This document shows positions 49,925 through 57,672 of a stretch of DNA of 64,000 bases, in pieces. The position numbers were made by a program, and so were the translations under genes. Origin of the DNA: Cladopsammia gracilis (lineage: Eukaryota > Cnidaria > Anthozoa > Scleractinia > Dendrophylliidae); assembly GCA_022457155.1 (NCBI GenBank), contig JAJGOT010000130.1, forward strand, positions 882,001 to 946,000, given 5' to 3'. Below the pieces are notes generated by a model. That model did not search any database. It saw only the letters and a list, made by a program, of their open reading frames with translations, and was not told the DNA's origin. Every line of letters begins with the position of its first letter. The first letter of the stretch is position 1.

Positions 49925-49931
49925 GTATAAA
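49925..49931 (+). promoter_or_regulatory. TATA box before small basic gene 1
   Basis: TATAAAA 49 bp before the ATG at 49980. Confidence 0.65.
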
Positions 49932-49979
49932 AAGCCAACCGTCCCTCCTTCCCTCCCTCGTCGATCCTCAAGTGTCGTC

Positions 49980-50264
49980 ATGTTGGGTGGCAGTTTAACG
50001 CGTTATCATCCCCCCTCGACGAGAACGGGGACGGGGCAAGGCGGAGGCGCCTTCATGCAAGATTTGATCAAATTGGCCACCCCGTTGCTCGCGTCGTCGT
50101 TGCGCGAAGGAAAGGCGTCGCTGGACCGAGGTCAATCGTGGAAACAGGCGGGAAAAGCGGTGTTTGGCGCCTTGGGACGAGGGGTGAAACGGAAAGCCCA
50201 GACGAGCAAGCAAGGGATCTATAAAAAAGCGGCGAAACGAGCCCGAGACATTTTCGGCGAGTGA
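49980..50264 (+). CDS. Small basic GG protein 1 (pX/pVI-like)
   Basis: 94 residues. A glycine-rich QGGGAFMQDLIKLATPLL segment (about 20-37) is followed by a basic tail with KRKAQ and KRARDIFGE. A GG followed by a hydrophobic helix resembles adenain cleavage sites of adenovirus pX and pVI precursors. Probably a core or minor capsid component located just before the major capsid gene. Confidence 0.65.
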   Translation: MLGGSLTRYHPPSTRTGTGQGGGAFMQDLIKLATPLLASSLREGKASLDRGQSWKQAGKAVFGALGRGVKRKAQTSKQGIYKKAAKRARDIFGE

Positions 50265-50367
50265 AGGCAGAAACATTAAGAAAAAAAAAACTAGCAGCAC
50301 CACCACCATCATGGTCCAACCCCTGGTCGTGCAATCGCGACCCCGGCATCTGACGGGAAGGGGACGG

Positions 50368-50530
50368 TATAAAAGTCCCGTCCAACACGGGGGTTGGATC
50401 TCGTCGGACGTGGCACCTCCCCCGGGGTATTGGTTCACTCGACAACGACAACGTCAACGCGGAGGTTGGATCTCGTCGGACGTGGCACCTCCACCGGGGT
50501 ATCGGCTCACCAGATACATAAAAGGGGTCC
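50368..50530 (+). promoter_or_regulatory. Capsid leader with TATA boxes and a 38-bp duplication
   Basis: TATAAAA lies at 50368-50374. Two near-identical copies of GGTTGGATCTCGTCGGACGT...CGGGGTAT start at about 50394 and 50466. A second TATA-like ACATAAAAGGGG lies near 50515-50526, about 55 bp before the capsid ATG. The duplicated block may be a repeated initiation or regulatory module. Confidence 0.55.
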
Positions 50531-50576
50531 ACGCGCGTCCACGGCAACGCAAACGTCCACGTCCCTGAACGCAACC

Positions 50577-51905
50577 ATGTCTTTGGAATTATTTACGATT
50601 CCCACGGCCGACATTGCTCGGCAGGGGTATCGGATGGTCAAGTACAGTCCATCCACCACGGGCATCCGACCCATCACCTTCACGGTGCAAGCGTTGGACG
50701 ATTTTTGCGATTTGGATCGAAGTTATTTGGAACTGGAACTGCGTTTGCATTCGGCTTCCACCAACGGCCTGGTGGCGGACGCGAATGCCGCCTCGGACTC
50801 CGACAACACCCGATTCGTGTACTCGGTCAACAACATTGCGCATTCCATCTTCAAACAAATGAATCTGCGCTTCAACGAAGCCCTCATGAGCGAACAGACG
50901 GACACGTACGCGTACAAGGCATTCCTAGAAACCATCTTGAATTTCAATAGAGAGGAAGGAGAGACCTTGCTGGCCGCGCAAGGGTGGGTGAATCAATTGG
51001 ATGTCGTCCCTCAGATCCAAGCCGCCGGCGCCGTAAACGACATCCCCACCACGGCCGGATGGTTGCACAATTCGGTGCAAGCTCTGAAAACTGCCTCCGT
51101 GCGATTTCGCCGCAACCAGACCGTGACGTTCCTGATCAAGCCGCACCTGAAAGCCTTTCACACGGGACGTCTTCTCACCCCGGGCGTAGAAATGGTCTTG
51201 GAACTGTTTTGCCATGCCCCCGATTTTTTCACGTTTGGCACCAAGACGAGTGGCGCGGGCGTGAAACACATGGTGACGTTGAACCACGAGGATCTGAAAG
51301 TGACCCTGCATCTGTGCCGAGTGAGTTTGAATCCCACGGTGTACAGCGCGTTGCAAGCCGATCGAAAAAGTAAGAGACAGACGGCCAAGCACCCGGTGGT
51401 GAGAAGCGAGATCCGGTCCTTTTCGTTCGACGGACGGACCACCAAATTCACGGAAGATAACGTGTTTGTGGGAAAAGTGCTCGATCGGATGATCGTGGCG
51501 TTGGTGGACAGTCGAGCGTTCAACGGCGATGTAGAATGGTATCCGTTTGCTTTTCAAAAATTTGAATTGACCCGCATCAAGCAAGTGGTGGATGGCGAAG
51601 AATACCCGTACCCCACCCTGGAGTTGAATGGAAACGATAATTTGAAAGATTTGAAGGGCTACCGTCGGTTCCTGGAAGCGTGTGGACGGTTGCAGCACCA
51701 CGGTTCCTCCATGGTGAGACCGGAGGATTGGGGGCAAGGTGGACGATGCACGTTGTTCGCGTTCAACAATGTACCCTCGGACGTGGCGGATGACCCCGAG
51801 TACCGAAACCCGAAAACAAGCTGCGCGTGGAAATTGATTTCCAGGCTGCTCTTAATACCAATATCACCGTGTTGGTCTGGGGCGAGTTTGAAAATCTATT
51901 TTTAG
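50577..51905 (+). CDS. Major capsid protein (double jelly-roll), frame-shifted at the end
   Basis: Forms the icosahedral capsid shell. 442 codons are open from the ATG at 50577 (MSLELFTIPTADIARQGY). The hallmark region SIFKQMNLRFNEALMSEQT followed by YAYKAFLETILNF (about residues 95-127) identifies the Polinton/adintovirus double jelly-roll capsid. From about 51800-51820 the plausible coding frame changes by one base: the alternative frame runs to TAG 51944-51946 with typical C-terminal strands (VWGEFENLF), while the open frame ends in unrelated residues at 51905. So the last ~30 residues are probably altered in this copy. Confidence 0.88.
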   Translation: MSLELFTIPTADIARQGYRMVKYSPSTTGIRPITFTVQALDDFCDLDRSYLELELRLHSASTNGLVADANAASDSDNTRFVYSVNNIAHSIFKQMNLRFNEALMSEQTDTYAYKAFLETILNFNREEGETLLAAQGWVNQLDVVPQIQAAGAVNDIPTTAGWLHNSVQALKTASVRFRRNQTVTFLIKPHLKAFHTGRLLTPGVEMVLELFCHAPDFFTFGTKTSGAGVKHMVTLNHEDLKVTLHLCRVSLNPTVYSALQADRKSKRQTAKHPVVRSEIRSFSFDGRTTKFTEDNVFVGKVLDRMIVALVDSRAFNGDVEWYPFAFQKFELTRIKQVVDGEEYPYPTLELNGNDNLKDLKGYRRFLEACGRLQHHGSSMVRPEDWGQGGRCTLFAFNNVPSDVADDPEYRNPKTSCAWKLISRLLLIPISPCWSGASLKIYF

Positions 51906-51978
51906 TGGATGGCAACGGCGCTGTCTTGTATAACCTGCACCGTTAGCTGAAGAAAACAAGAAAAGAAGAAGAAGAAGC

Positions 51979-52542
51979 ATGGAATTTGTAGCGCTGAGCG
52001 ATACCGTGTTACGCTACCTGGCCAGGGACGACGACGCCTTGAAACGCATGTTTTGGGACGTGGTCCCGTCGGACGGATTGCCGCAACCTCCCACCGTGAC
52101 GACCCGGGCAGGCTACATCGTGAACACGGACCCGACGGGGGAACCGGATAAACATTGGCTGGCCGTGTGGACCGAACCGGGACGAGGTTGCGAAGTCTTT
52201 GACAGTTACGGGCTGCCCTTGAACACGTACCCGGCCCCGGGCATGCACGAATGGTTGGCGCAATGGCCCACGGTGTTTCGAAGCGGCGTCACCCTTCAAG
52301 CCCTCCGGAGTCAAACCTTCGGACATTACGCCTTGCTGTTTCTCAAAGCGCGAGTTCGAGGGGTCTCGTTCGAGGAGTTCTTGGCCGACTTTTCGCCGCA
52401 CGACCTGGTGTCCAACGACGCCAAAGTGGCGCAACGAATAAAAGCCTTGATCCAGGAAGAACTGAGCGAAGTGGACAATGCCGTTCCCAATCGTCAATGC
52501 AGCGTGAGCTTTCAAGAGAACAAGGAACATTTCCACGTGTAA
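51979..52542 (+). CDS. Adenain-type capsid maturation protease, catalytic Cys position is Phe
   Basis: 187 residues, close to adenovirus protease length (~204). The catalytic triad region shows His59 in DKHWLAVW, Asp75 in CEVFDSYG, and the oxyanion Gln107. At the nucleophile position (residue 114, seven after the Gln, SQTFGHYALLF) the codon 52318-52320 is TTC, Phe. In the family this residue is Cys, so the encoded protein should be inactive as a cysteine protease. The rest of the frame is intact. It sits 33 bp after the capsid's shifted stop and would process the small GG proteins. Confidence 0.85.
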   Translation: MEFVALSDTVLRYLARDDDALKRMFWDVVPSDGLPQPPTVTTRAGYIVNTDPTGEPDKHWLAVWTEPGRGCEVFDSYGLPLNTYPAPGMHEWLAQWPTVFRSGVTLQALRSQTFGHYALLFLKARVRGVSFEEFLADFSPHDLVSNDAKVAQRIKALIQEELSEVDNAVPNRQCSVSFQENKEHFHV

Positions 52543-52684
52543 AACAGAAAGACAAAAAAAGAAAAAACAGTTGTTGTTGTTATTGTTGTTGTTGTTAAAA
52601 AATAAAAAACAAGTGGTTGAAAAAAGTGTTTCCGGTGCAATTTTTAATTTAAATAATAAAAACCAGATCCATTTGACGGCGAAT
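52543..52684. other. AT-rich spacer with poly-A signals
   Basis: Contains AATAAA-type signals near 52600 and 52657, and an AACAAGTGGTTGA segment mirrored near 57578 after the other plus-strand gene block. Probably the 3' end region of the capsid-protease transcripts. Confidence 0.5.
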
Positions 52685-52756
52685 GCTCTGATGGTCTAGT
52701 GGTGAAGACGCTGCGTTGTGGCCGCAGAGACCCAGGTTCGAATCCTGGTCATTGCA
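52685..52756 (+). tRNA. tRNA-His-like gene (anticodon GTG)
   Basis: 72 nt fold as a tRNA: D arm GTCTAGTGGTGAAGAC, anticodon stem CTGCG/CGCAG with loop TTGTGGC (anticodon GTG, His), and T arm CCAGG-TTCGAAT-CCTGG. The A box TGGTCTAGTGG and B box GGTTCGAATCC are canonical. The acceptor stem GCTCTGA/TCATTGC has two mismatches in the middle, so it may be a decayed tRNA or a tRNA-like transcript. It lies between protease and packaging genes. Confidence 0.85.
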
Positions 52757-52762
52757 TCTCTC

Positions 52763-52770
52763 TTTTTTTT
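52763..52770 (+). terminator. RNA polymerase III terminator
   Basis: Run of eight T six bases after the tRNA-like gene, followed by another T-run near 52772. Confidence 0.7.
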
Positions 52771-52835
52771 CTTTTTTCATCATAAAAAGAGTCACCCCTT
52801 GCTGGGGAGGGACTCATTCGGGACGCCTCTTCAAC

Positions 52836-53120
52836 ATGCCGCAAGGGAATCGAACCAAACGACAAAGACGACGACGAACCACCCGAGGGTTCACGGGCAA
52901 ATCGGGGCCCAATCCCTCCTTTTTGACGGTGTTGGGAAAACGCCGGCAGATGGGCGAGACCTTGCGACGCAAACGAGAGCAGACGGGCGGGATCTTAACC
53001 GTGTTAGCCTCGGCGGCTAAACTGGGATACCAACTGGGAAAAATGAAATCTTACAAAAGGATGGGCGTGACGGGAGCCGTGGGTTATTATCGCGGTCGAC
53101 GCAAACCGTGGGAAGTGTGA
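52836..53120 (+). CDS. Small basic GG protein 2
   Basis: 94 residues, very Arg-rich at the start (KRQRRRRTTRG). QTGGILTVLASAAKLGYQLG (about 49-68) is a GG followed by a hydrophobic helix, then a basic C-terminus. It belongs to the same small-protein type as the genes at 49980, 54906, 55262 and 55616. A DNA-binding core protein is likely by analogy to adenovirus VII/pX. Confidence 0.6.
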   Translation: MPQGNRTKRQRRRRTTRGFTGKSGPNPSFLTVLGKRRQMGETLRRKREQTGGILTVLASAAKLGYQLGKMKSYKRMGVTGAVGYYRGRRKPWEV

Positions 53121-53130
53121 AAAACCAACC

Positions 53131-53397
53131 ATGATCACCAGAAAAGATGCGCAAAACGTGATTCAAAGCTTGAGAGAATTGGAATGGGGAGAAATTCTAC
53201 GCCATCCCGAGGATGTCTTGTGGAATCGATGGGATTATCGTCAGTATCGTCAATTGCGCGCCTTGGCCGAACGAGGTGACTGGGATGCCCTGGTGACCGC
53301 GCTTCAAACTTGCGGGGAAACCCGCGTCAGGGAAAGCGTGGCAACCTCGATAAAACAACGCACCCCTCGATGGTACGATCACTACCTAGCACGATGA
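53131..53397 (+). CDS. Unknown 88-residue protein upstream of the ATPase
   Basis: Trp/Arg-rich, mostly helical by composition (ILRHPEDVLWNRWDYRQYRQ). No recognised domain. It starts 10 bp after the previous gene, and its TGA overlaps the ATPase ATG (ATGA at 53394-53397), so the two are probably co-expressed. Confidence 0.6.
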   Translation: MITRKDAQNVIQSLRELEWGEILRHPEDVLWNRWDYRQYRQLRALAERGDWDALVTALQTCGETRVRESVATSIKQRTPRWYDHYLAR

Positions 53398-54026
53398 TTC
53401 GTATGCCGAGTAGCGTCATGGTCGGTGGTCCCTCGGGATGCGGCAAAACCCAATTGTTGGACGACCTGTTGACGGAACAACGCGCATTTCAACGGATCCC
53501 GGCTCGGATCGTATACTGTTACGGGGTGTGGCAACCCCGCTTTGCTGGCATGAAGAAAAAAGGCGTTCGATTTCATCAAGGCATCCCGACCCCCTCTCAC
53601 TTGGGACAATGGTTCGAGGGTCGAGGGGGCGATATTCTGGTGTTGGACGATCTCATGGAAGAAGGGGGCAACGACAAGCGCGTGTTGGATTTATTCACCA
53701 AAGATTCCCATCGTCGCAACATCACGGTGTTTTATTTGACGCAAGATTTGTTTCCGCCCGGTAAATTTGCCAAGACCATCAACCGAAATGCGCATTATGT
53801 CATCGCCTTCAAGAATCCGCGCGATCGCACGGGCATGCGAAATTTGGCGTTGCAAGCGTTCCCGGACCAATGGCAGGGGGTGATGGACGTGTTCAACCTC
53901 TGCACGCAGAACCCCTTTGGCTATTTAATGTTGGATCTCCACCCGGCGTCCGACGATCGGTTTCGGTTGTGGACGAATCTGCGCGAACGAGAAGCGCCTC
54001 CGGTGGTCTTTGAAGAAACGGCATGA
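53394..54026 (+). CDS. Genome packaging ATPase (FtsK/HerA type)
   Basis: 210 residues from the ATG overlapping the upstream stop. Walker A GPSGCGKT (12-19), Walker B ILVLDD (81-86), and a polar sensor strand VFYLTQDLF (112-120) are all intact. This is the compact packaging ATPase of Polintons, adintoviruses and related NCLDV-side viruses (poxvirus A32 family); it drives DNA into the capsid. The frame is unbroken. Its TGA overlaps the next gene's ATG (54023-54026). Confidence 0.93.
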   Translation: MIRMPSSVMVGGPSGCGKTQLLDDLLTEQRAFQRIPARIVYCYGVWQPRFAGMKKKGVRFHQGIPTPSHLGQWFEGRGGDILVLDDLMEEGGNDKRVLDLFTKDSHRRNITVFYLTQDLFPPGKFAKTINRNAHYVIAFKNPRDRTGMRNLALQAFPDQWQGVMDVFNLCTQNPFGYLMLDLHPASDDRFRLWTNLREREAPPVVFEETA

Positions 54027-54790
54027 GTCGTGAAAGTTCACTTTCCCCGCAACTCATTCGCGATGCGCGGGAGAGCGACGACGCCCTGCTGGATCCGGCA
54101 TACCTGGAACAGATGGGACGGTTTTGGGCCACGCTGTCGCCGGCCGGGGAAGGCACGAGCCCCCAACCCGCCGCCACGGCGCGTCCGGCGGGAGTGGGGG
54201 TGTCGACCTCCTTTTCGTCCCCTCGAGATCTGAACCCGACCGACTTGTTGCAAGAATTGGGGTTGGCGGTGTCCCCCCCACGTCGTGCCTCCTCTTCCTC
54301 TTCCTCGTTTCGGTCTCCGTCGCCGTCCCCGCCGCCCACGAGACAGGAAGGCACGAGAAGGAATTTGGTCATGCATCGGATCCTCAACGCTCCCATGACG
54401 ACCGAGGAAGAAACGCGATTGCGACAACAATACCGTATCACGGATGAGGATTTGGAGAGGTACATGGCCACTCTCCCCGCGTACGACGACGCAGGCTCCC
54501 CCGCGTCACCTGCCGCCGCCCCGCCCACGACCGTCTCGGCCACCACGACGACGGCGGGCGCTCCCGGCGGACCGGGAGGGTCCCCTTCCTCCTCCTCCTC
54601 GTCTTCATCGCCCTCTCCGCCTCGTTTCCCTCGTGGACGTGGCAGGCGACCCAGAGGACGTCGGGGCCCCGGCCCGACCAATCGACGCAATCAAGAGGAA
54701 ATGCGTCGACAAATGGATCTGTTGGCGGAAGATGCCAGACAGCAAGCCTGCAACCGTCGCATACGCAACATCACGCACACCATACCGTGA
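54023..54790 (+). CDS. Ser/Pro-rich virion protein of unknown function
   Basis: 255 residues. Helical N-terminus, a Ser/Pro linker (RASSSSSSFRSPSPSPPP, about 90-107), a short conserved-looking block (ITDEDLERYMATLPAYDDAG), a second low-complexity Ser/Gly tract and an Arg-rich end (RGRGRRPRGRRGP). Another frame stays open from about 54785 to TAA 54859-54861 with a regular Thr/Tyr-rich composition (VTTVYEDNGEAP), so the C-terminus may be shifted in this copy. Position suggests a structural or core-associated protein. Confidence 0.6.
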   Translation: MSRESSLSPQLIRDARESDDALLDPAYLEQMGRFWATLSPAGEGTSPQPAATARPAGVGVSTSFSSPRDLNPTDLLQELGLAVSPPRRASSSSSSFRSPSPSPPPTRQEGTRRNLVMHRILNAPMTTEEETRLRQQYRITDEDLERYMATLPAYDDAGSPASPAAAPPTTVSATTTTAGAPGGPGGSPSSSSSSSSPSPPRFPRGRGRRPRGRRGPGPTNRRNQEEMRRQMDLLAEDARQQACNRRIRNITHTIP

Positions 54791-54905
54791 CCACGGTGTA
54801 CGAGGACAACGGCGAAGCGCCCACCGTACGACGGACCTACTCGCGCATCACCAATCCATAAAAAAGAGGGAGAGAGAAAAAAAACATAGACACACCCACT
54901 CTTCG

Positions 54906-55217
54906 ATGCAGACAGTGATCGCCATGGTTCAAGGCAACGGGGTGCGTCGACGCACGACTCCCCGCATCCGACGACGACGGCGTGGAAAGTCCCACCACCA
55001 ACGGGGAGGAAATCTCCTTCCCGAGTTATTTCGCGACTTGCAACGGACCTTTAGGAAAAAAACCGTGGGCACTTTGGCCAAAGGCGCCTCCAAAGAAGCG
55101 CAAGCCTTGGCGTTGGCCAAAGGCAGTGTCGCCGTGGGCAAACAGATGAAACGAGCCTTTCAACAAGCGAAACAACGCATTCCGCCGGAACTACGACGAC
55201 GCCTGATCTTCCTATAA
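54906..55217 (+). CDS. Small basic GG protein 3
   Basis: 103 residues (or 97 from the better-context ATG at 54924). Arg stretch RIRRRRRGKSHH, then QRGGNLLPELFRDL, and a tail rich in KGASKEAQALALAKG and basic residues ending RRRLIFL. It shares the VGTLAKGA/VGALAKKA motif with protein 4, which shows common descent by tandem duplication. Confidence 0.6.
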   Translation: MQTVIAMVQGNGVRRRTTPRIRRRRRGKSHHQRGGNLLPELFRDLQRTFRKKTVGTLAKGASKEAQALALAKGSVAVGKQMKRAFQQAKQRIPPELRRRLIFL

Positions 55218-55261
55218 AAAAATGCAAGGGAACCCTGCCCACGTCATTGTGGGACGACAGG

Positions 55262-55552
55262 ATGCCAAAACGACGGGCCGTGAAAAGACGTCGACGGCGG
55301 CAGACCAGGGGGCTTCAACGCGGGGGTGGTTTGGAACAACTGATTCCCCCCATCCTGCGTGCCGTGAAATCGCTCATGGGAGGTCAATCCGTGGGAGCTT
55401 TGGCGAAAAAAGCCGCGAAAGAATTGGCTAAAGAAACCGTCAAGAGTGGGGCGCGAGGGGTGGCTCGCAAAATGTCCAGTACCGTGCGAGGCATCAAACG
55501 GAGAGCCACGCGGGCCGTGCAACGCGTCAAACGACGTCTGCCGGGACTATAA
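55262..55552 (+). CDS. Small basic GG protein 4
   Basis: 96 residues. MPKRRAVKRRRRRQTRG start, RGGGLEQLIPPILRAVKSLM, GALAKKAAKELAKETVKSG, and an Arg/Lys-rich tail VQRVKRRLPGL. Paralogue of protein 3 next door. Probably a cleaved core or pVI-like protein. Confidence 0.6.
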   Translation: MPKRRAVKRRRRRQTRGLQRGGGLEQLIPPILRAVKSLMGGQSVGALAKKAAKELAKETVKSGARGVARKMSSTVRGIKRRATRAVQRVKRRLPGL

Positions 55553-55615
55553 AAAACGGTCGAGAGGGCTTCCGAGGAAAATTATCCTTTGCCGTCCACC
55601 CTAACGACCTGGATC

Positions 55616-55834
55616 ATGCCGAAAGGAAAACCACGACAACGTGCCCTGCGTCGATACGGAGTCAAAACGCGACGACCCCGCAATCGTCAACATGGAGGCG
55701 TGTTTCCTTTACTGGCCTTGGCCGTGCCCGCCTTGATCGCCGCGGGAAAAGTGGCCGCCTTGGGTGCGGCGGGAGGCGCGGCGGAGTTCGGTGCCAAGAA
55801 AGCCTTGGAAGCCGCGACGCGTAAACGGAGGTGA
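55616..55834 (+). CDS. Small basic GG protein 5, adenovirus pX (mu)-like
   Basis: 72 residues. A basic half (KPRQRALRRYGVKTRRPRN) is followed by QHGGVFPLLALAVPALIAAG, a GG before a hydrophobic segment, then AAEFGAKKALEAATRKRR. Basic DNA-binding peptide, GG cleavage site and hydrophobic tail are the layout of adenovirus pX (mu precursor). The best match to pX among the five. Confidence 0.7.
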   Translation: MPKGKPRQRALRRYGVKTRRPRNRQHGGVFPLLALAVPALIAAGKVAALGAAGGAAEFGAKKALEAATRKRR

Positions 55835-55879
55835 AAAAAACAGAAAACAAAAAACAAGAGAGAGAAAATACCCGTGGAG

Positions 55880-55885
55880 TATAAA
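55880..55885 (+). promoter_or_regulatory. TATA box
   Basis: TATAAA 44 bp before the ATG at 55930. Confidence 0.55.
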
Positions 55886-55929
55886 GCGAGCACGATGCCT
55901 ACGGACGGCGGTCGAACCGAGTGTGCGTC

Positions 55930-56253
55930 ATGCGTCGCATCCATCGTCAATTGCCCTTCTTGAAAAGTGTCTTGAAGGAAGCCGATCAGCATCGACGACA
56001 AGAACGATTGCAGTTAGACAATGCGGATCAAATCAATGCCATCAGCGAATTGGCGATGAACACGTAACGGGGCACGGTCCCCCTGTCCCGTGCCAATTAT
56101 CGAGTGCTACTTCCCCACCGCCAGGCCTTGCGCGAGATGGCGAAAAAAAAGAATTCGATAAAAAGACGTCGAGAGACCATGCAATCGCAAACGGGGGCGG
56201 GTCTCTGGCGCGGGTTGAATTGCGTCTGCGAAAGAGCCCTCAAGTCGCGATGA
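55930..56253 (+). pseudogene. Small conserved virion-type gene with an in-frame stop
   Basis: The ATG at 55930 starts RRIHRQLPFLKSVLKEAD; TAA at 56065-56067 interrupts. The same frame stays open afterwards to TGA 56251-56253 with a regular basic composition (RQALREMAKKKNSIKRRRET) and ends QTGAGLWRGL, another possible protease site. The layout recalls a short basic ORF commonly found in Polinton-like elements. Its stop overlaps the next ATG (ATGA), so the downstream part was the same gene. Confidence 0.55.
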
Positions 56254-56528
56254 ATCGCGTGTCGCACCTTATAAGAAGAACGGAACGACGGGAACAAGAA
56301 CGTCAGGCCACCTTACAGCGCGTGGTGGAGACCTTGCAAAGTCGAAATCGCGACGTGGAGAGGCTCGAAAAAGAACTCGACACGCTTCGCGAGCGATTGA
56401 GTCAAAAAGAGGACCACGTGGAGGTATTGTGTCAACATTTGCTGAATCTACGCGATCACCAACTCTGCCACTACTGTCGAGTCTACGCCGACGTGTTGGG
56501 AGACGGAAGCGGCAAAGAACGACCATGA
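56250..56528 (+). CDS. Coiled-coil protein with C-terminal Cys/His cluster
   Basis: 92 residues. A long heptad helix (ERQATLQRVVETLQSRNRDV, LEKELDTLRERLSQKED) is followed by LCQHLLNLRDHQLCHYC, a likely zinc site. It overlaps both neighbours by ATGA. Unknown role; the leftward gene at 57673-58239 has the same coiled-coil plus Cys layout. Confidence 0.6.
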   Translation: MNRVSHLIRRTERREQERQATLQRVVETLQSRNRDVERLEKELDTLRERLSQKEDHVEVLCQHLLNLRDHQLCHYCRVYADVLGDGSGKERP

Positions 56529-57184
56529 GCGCGTTCCAGGCCCAAGCCGTCACCGACCCTCGACGGTTTCTTCAATTGCAAGAACAGTACAAGCAACGGT
56601 TGATGGAAGACAGTCGATTGAATAAGGCGGCGACCTTGGCGGCCGAAGAAGACGTGTTGCTCAACTCCGACCTGGACCCGGGGCTCAAAGTCGCGTTGGC
56701 CAAACCCTTGGCGCGTCAAGTGCGCGTGTGGACCAAACGCGTGCGACAACCGGGCATGACGGCCCCGGGCACGGGAGTGGGGGCACCGGCGGCGGAGGAG
56801 GAGGATCTGGCCGAGGCACCCATCTCCACCTTCCTCAAACACATGATAAAAGGACGCACCACGTCGACGCCCGCGCCAGGTCCAAAACCGGCCAAACCGA
56901 CGGGAACCCCGAAAAAGGTCAGCGTCAAGAAACTCACGACCCCGTCGGGCATTCCGAGACCCATCCGTCCAAGGCAACTTCCCTTTGACACGCCGGCGTC
57001 GGCACCCGGTCCGTCGACGTCCTCGTCCCTCAGCGGGACGTTGAAGAAACGAGCCAAACAGACGATAGGGAGTGTCGCGAAAAAAACCCAACAAGTGATC
57101 CGAGACAAAGCCAAGGCGGCTCTCGAAAAAAGAGCGAAAAGGGAGTTGGAGAAACTCAAGACGAATTGGTTGGATTGGAAGTGA
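56525..57184 (+). CDS. Conserved virion-type protein, 219 residues
   Basis: N-terminal helical block (RFLQLQEQYKQRLMED, LLNSDLDPGLKVALAKPLAR, about 13-80), a Pro/Thr linker (PAPGPKPAKPTGTPKK) and a basic helical tail (KAKAALEKRAKRELEK). I recall the N-terminal pattern from adintovirus and insect Polinton-like elements, where its role is unassigned. The stop overlaps the next ATG (TGATG). Confidence 0.6.
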   Translation: MSAFQAQAVTDPRRFLQLQEQYKQRLMEDSRLNKAATLAAEEDVLLNSDLDPGLKVALAKPLARQVRVWTKRVRQPGMTAPGTGVGAPAAEEEDLAEAPISTFLKHMIKGRTTSTPAPGPKPAKPTGTPKKVSVKKLTTPSGIPRPIRPRQLPFDTPASAPGPSTSSSLSGTLKKRAKQTIGSVAKKTQQVIRDKAKAALEKRAKRELEKLKTNWLDWK

Positions 57185-57529
57185 TGGGGCGCGGTCAAAC
57201 ACCCAAACGGAAATGGCAACGGGCTCCCCGCCGACATTCAAAAGTTACTGGCCAAAACGGGAATCGAATTTCATTGGCCGGGGTATCAATACATGGGCCC
57301 CGGGACGCATCTCGCCAAACGCCTGAAACGAGGGGATCCCGGAAAAAATCGATTGGACCGATTGGCCAAGCAACACGACATCGATTACGGTCGTGCCAAG
57401 ACGTTGCAGGACAAGTGGAAAGCCGACGAAAAAATGATCCGAGGGATTGCCAACCTGCCGGGAAAACACACCCTGACGGAGAAGATTGTGAAAAAAATCA
57501 TGCAAGTCAAGAAACGTTTAAAATTGTGA
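57184..57529 (+). pseudogene. Phospholipase A2-like protein, frame-shifted near the start
   Basis: The domain in the main frame (to TGA 57527-57529) shows FHWPGYQYMGPGTHLAKRLK and NRLDRLAKQHDIDYG: a glycine-rich calcium loop and the catalytic His-Asp pair with Tyr, as in parvovirus VP1-type PLA2 and invertebrate Polinton-like elements. Such domains breach endosomal membranes. The start ATG (57184) is in a different frame from the domain, and the frames exchange near 57200-57215. Without that, the first ATG in frame is 57293, inside the calcium loop. Confidence 0.75.
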
Positions 57530-57571
57530 AAGAACACTTTATTGTAAAATCCAACGTTGCGTTTAAAGTTT

Positions 57572-57577
57572 AATAAA
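57572..57577 (+). terminator. Poly-A signal closing the rightward gene block
   Basis: AATAAA 42 bp after the PLA2-like stop, in the 143-bp convergent gap before the leftward gene at 57673. Confidence 0.6.
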
Positions 57578-57672
57578 ATCAACCACTTGTAAAAAAACAA
57601 AAAAAAGTGTTTTGTGTCAGTTCACGCCTTATTGTCTTTCAAGGTCAAGACTTGGACGCCTTCGTTCACCAA

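Noticed and set aside
50925..51737. 270-codon minus-strand frame opposite the capsid gene
   Set aside because: Antisense shadow of the capsid gene; no domain or promoter of its own.
53893..54690. 265-codon minus-strand frame opposite the Ser/Pro-rich gene
   Set aside because: Low-complexity antisense frame created by GC-rich codons; the plus strand has the ATGA overlaps and promoter logic.
56483..57241. 252-codon minus-strand frame
   Set aside because: Antisense to the conserved 219-residue gene and lacking a plausible start context.
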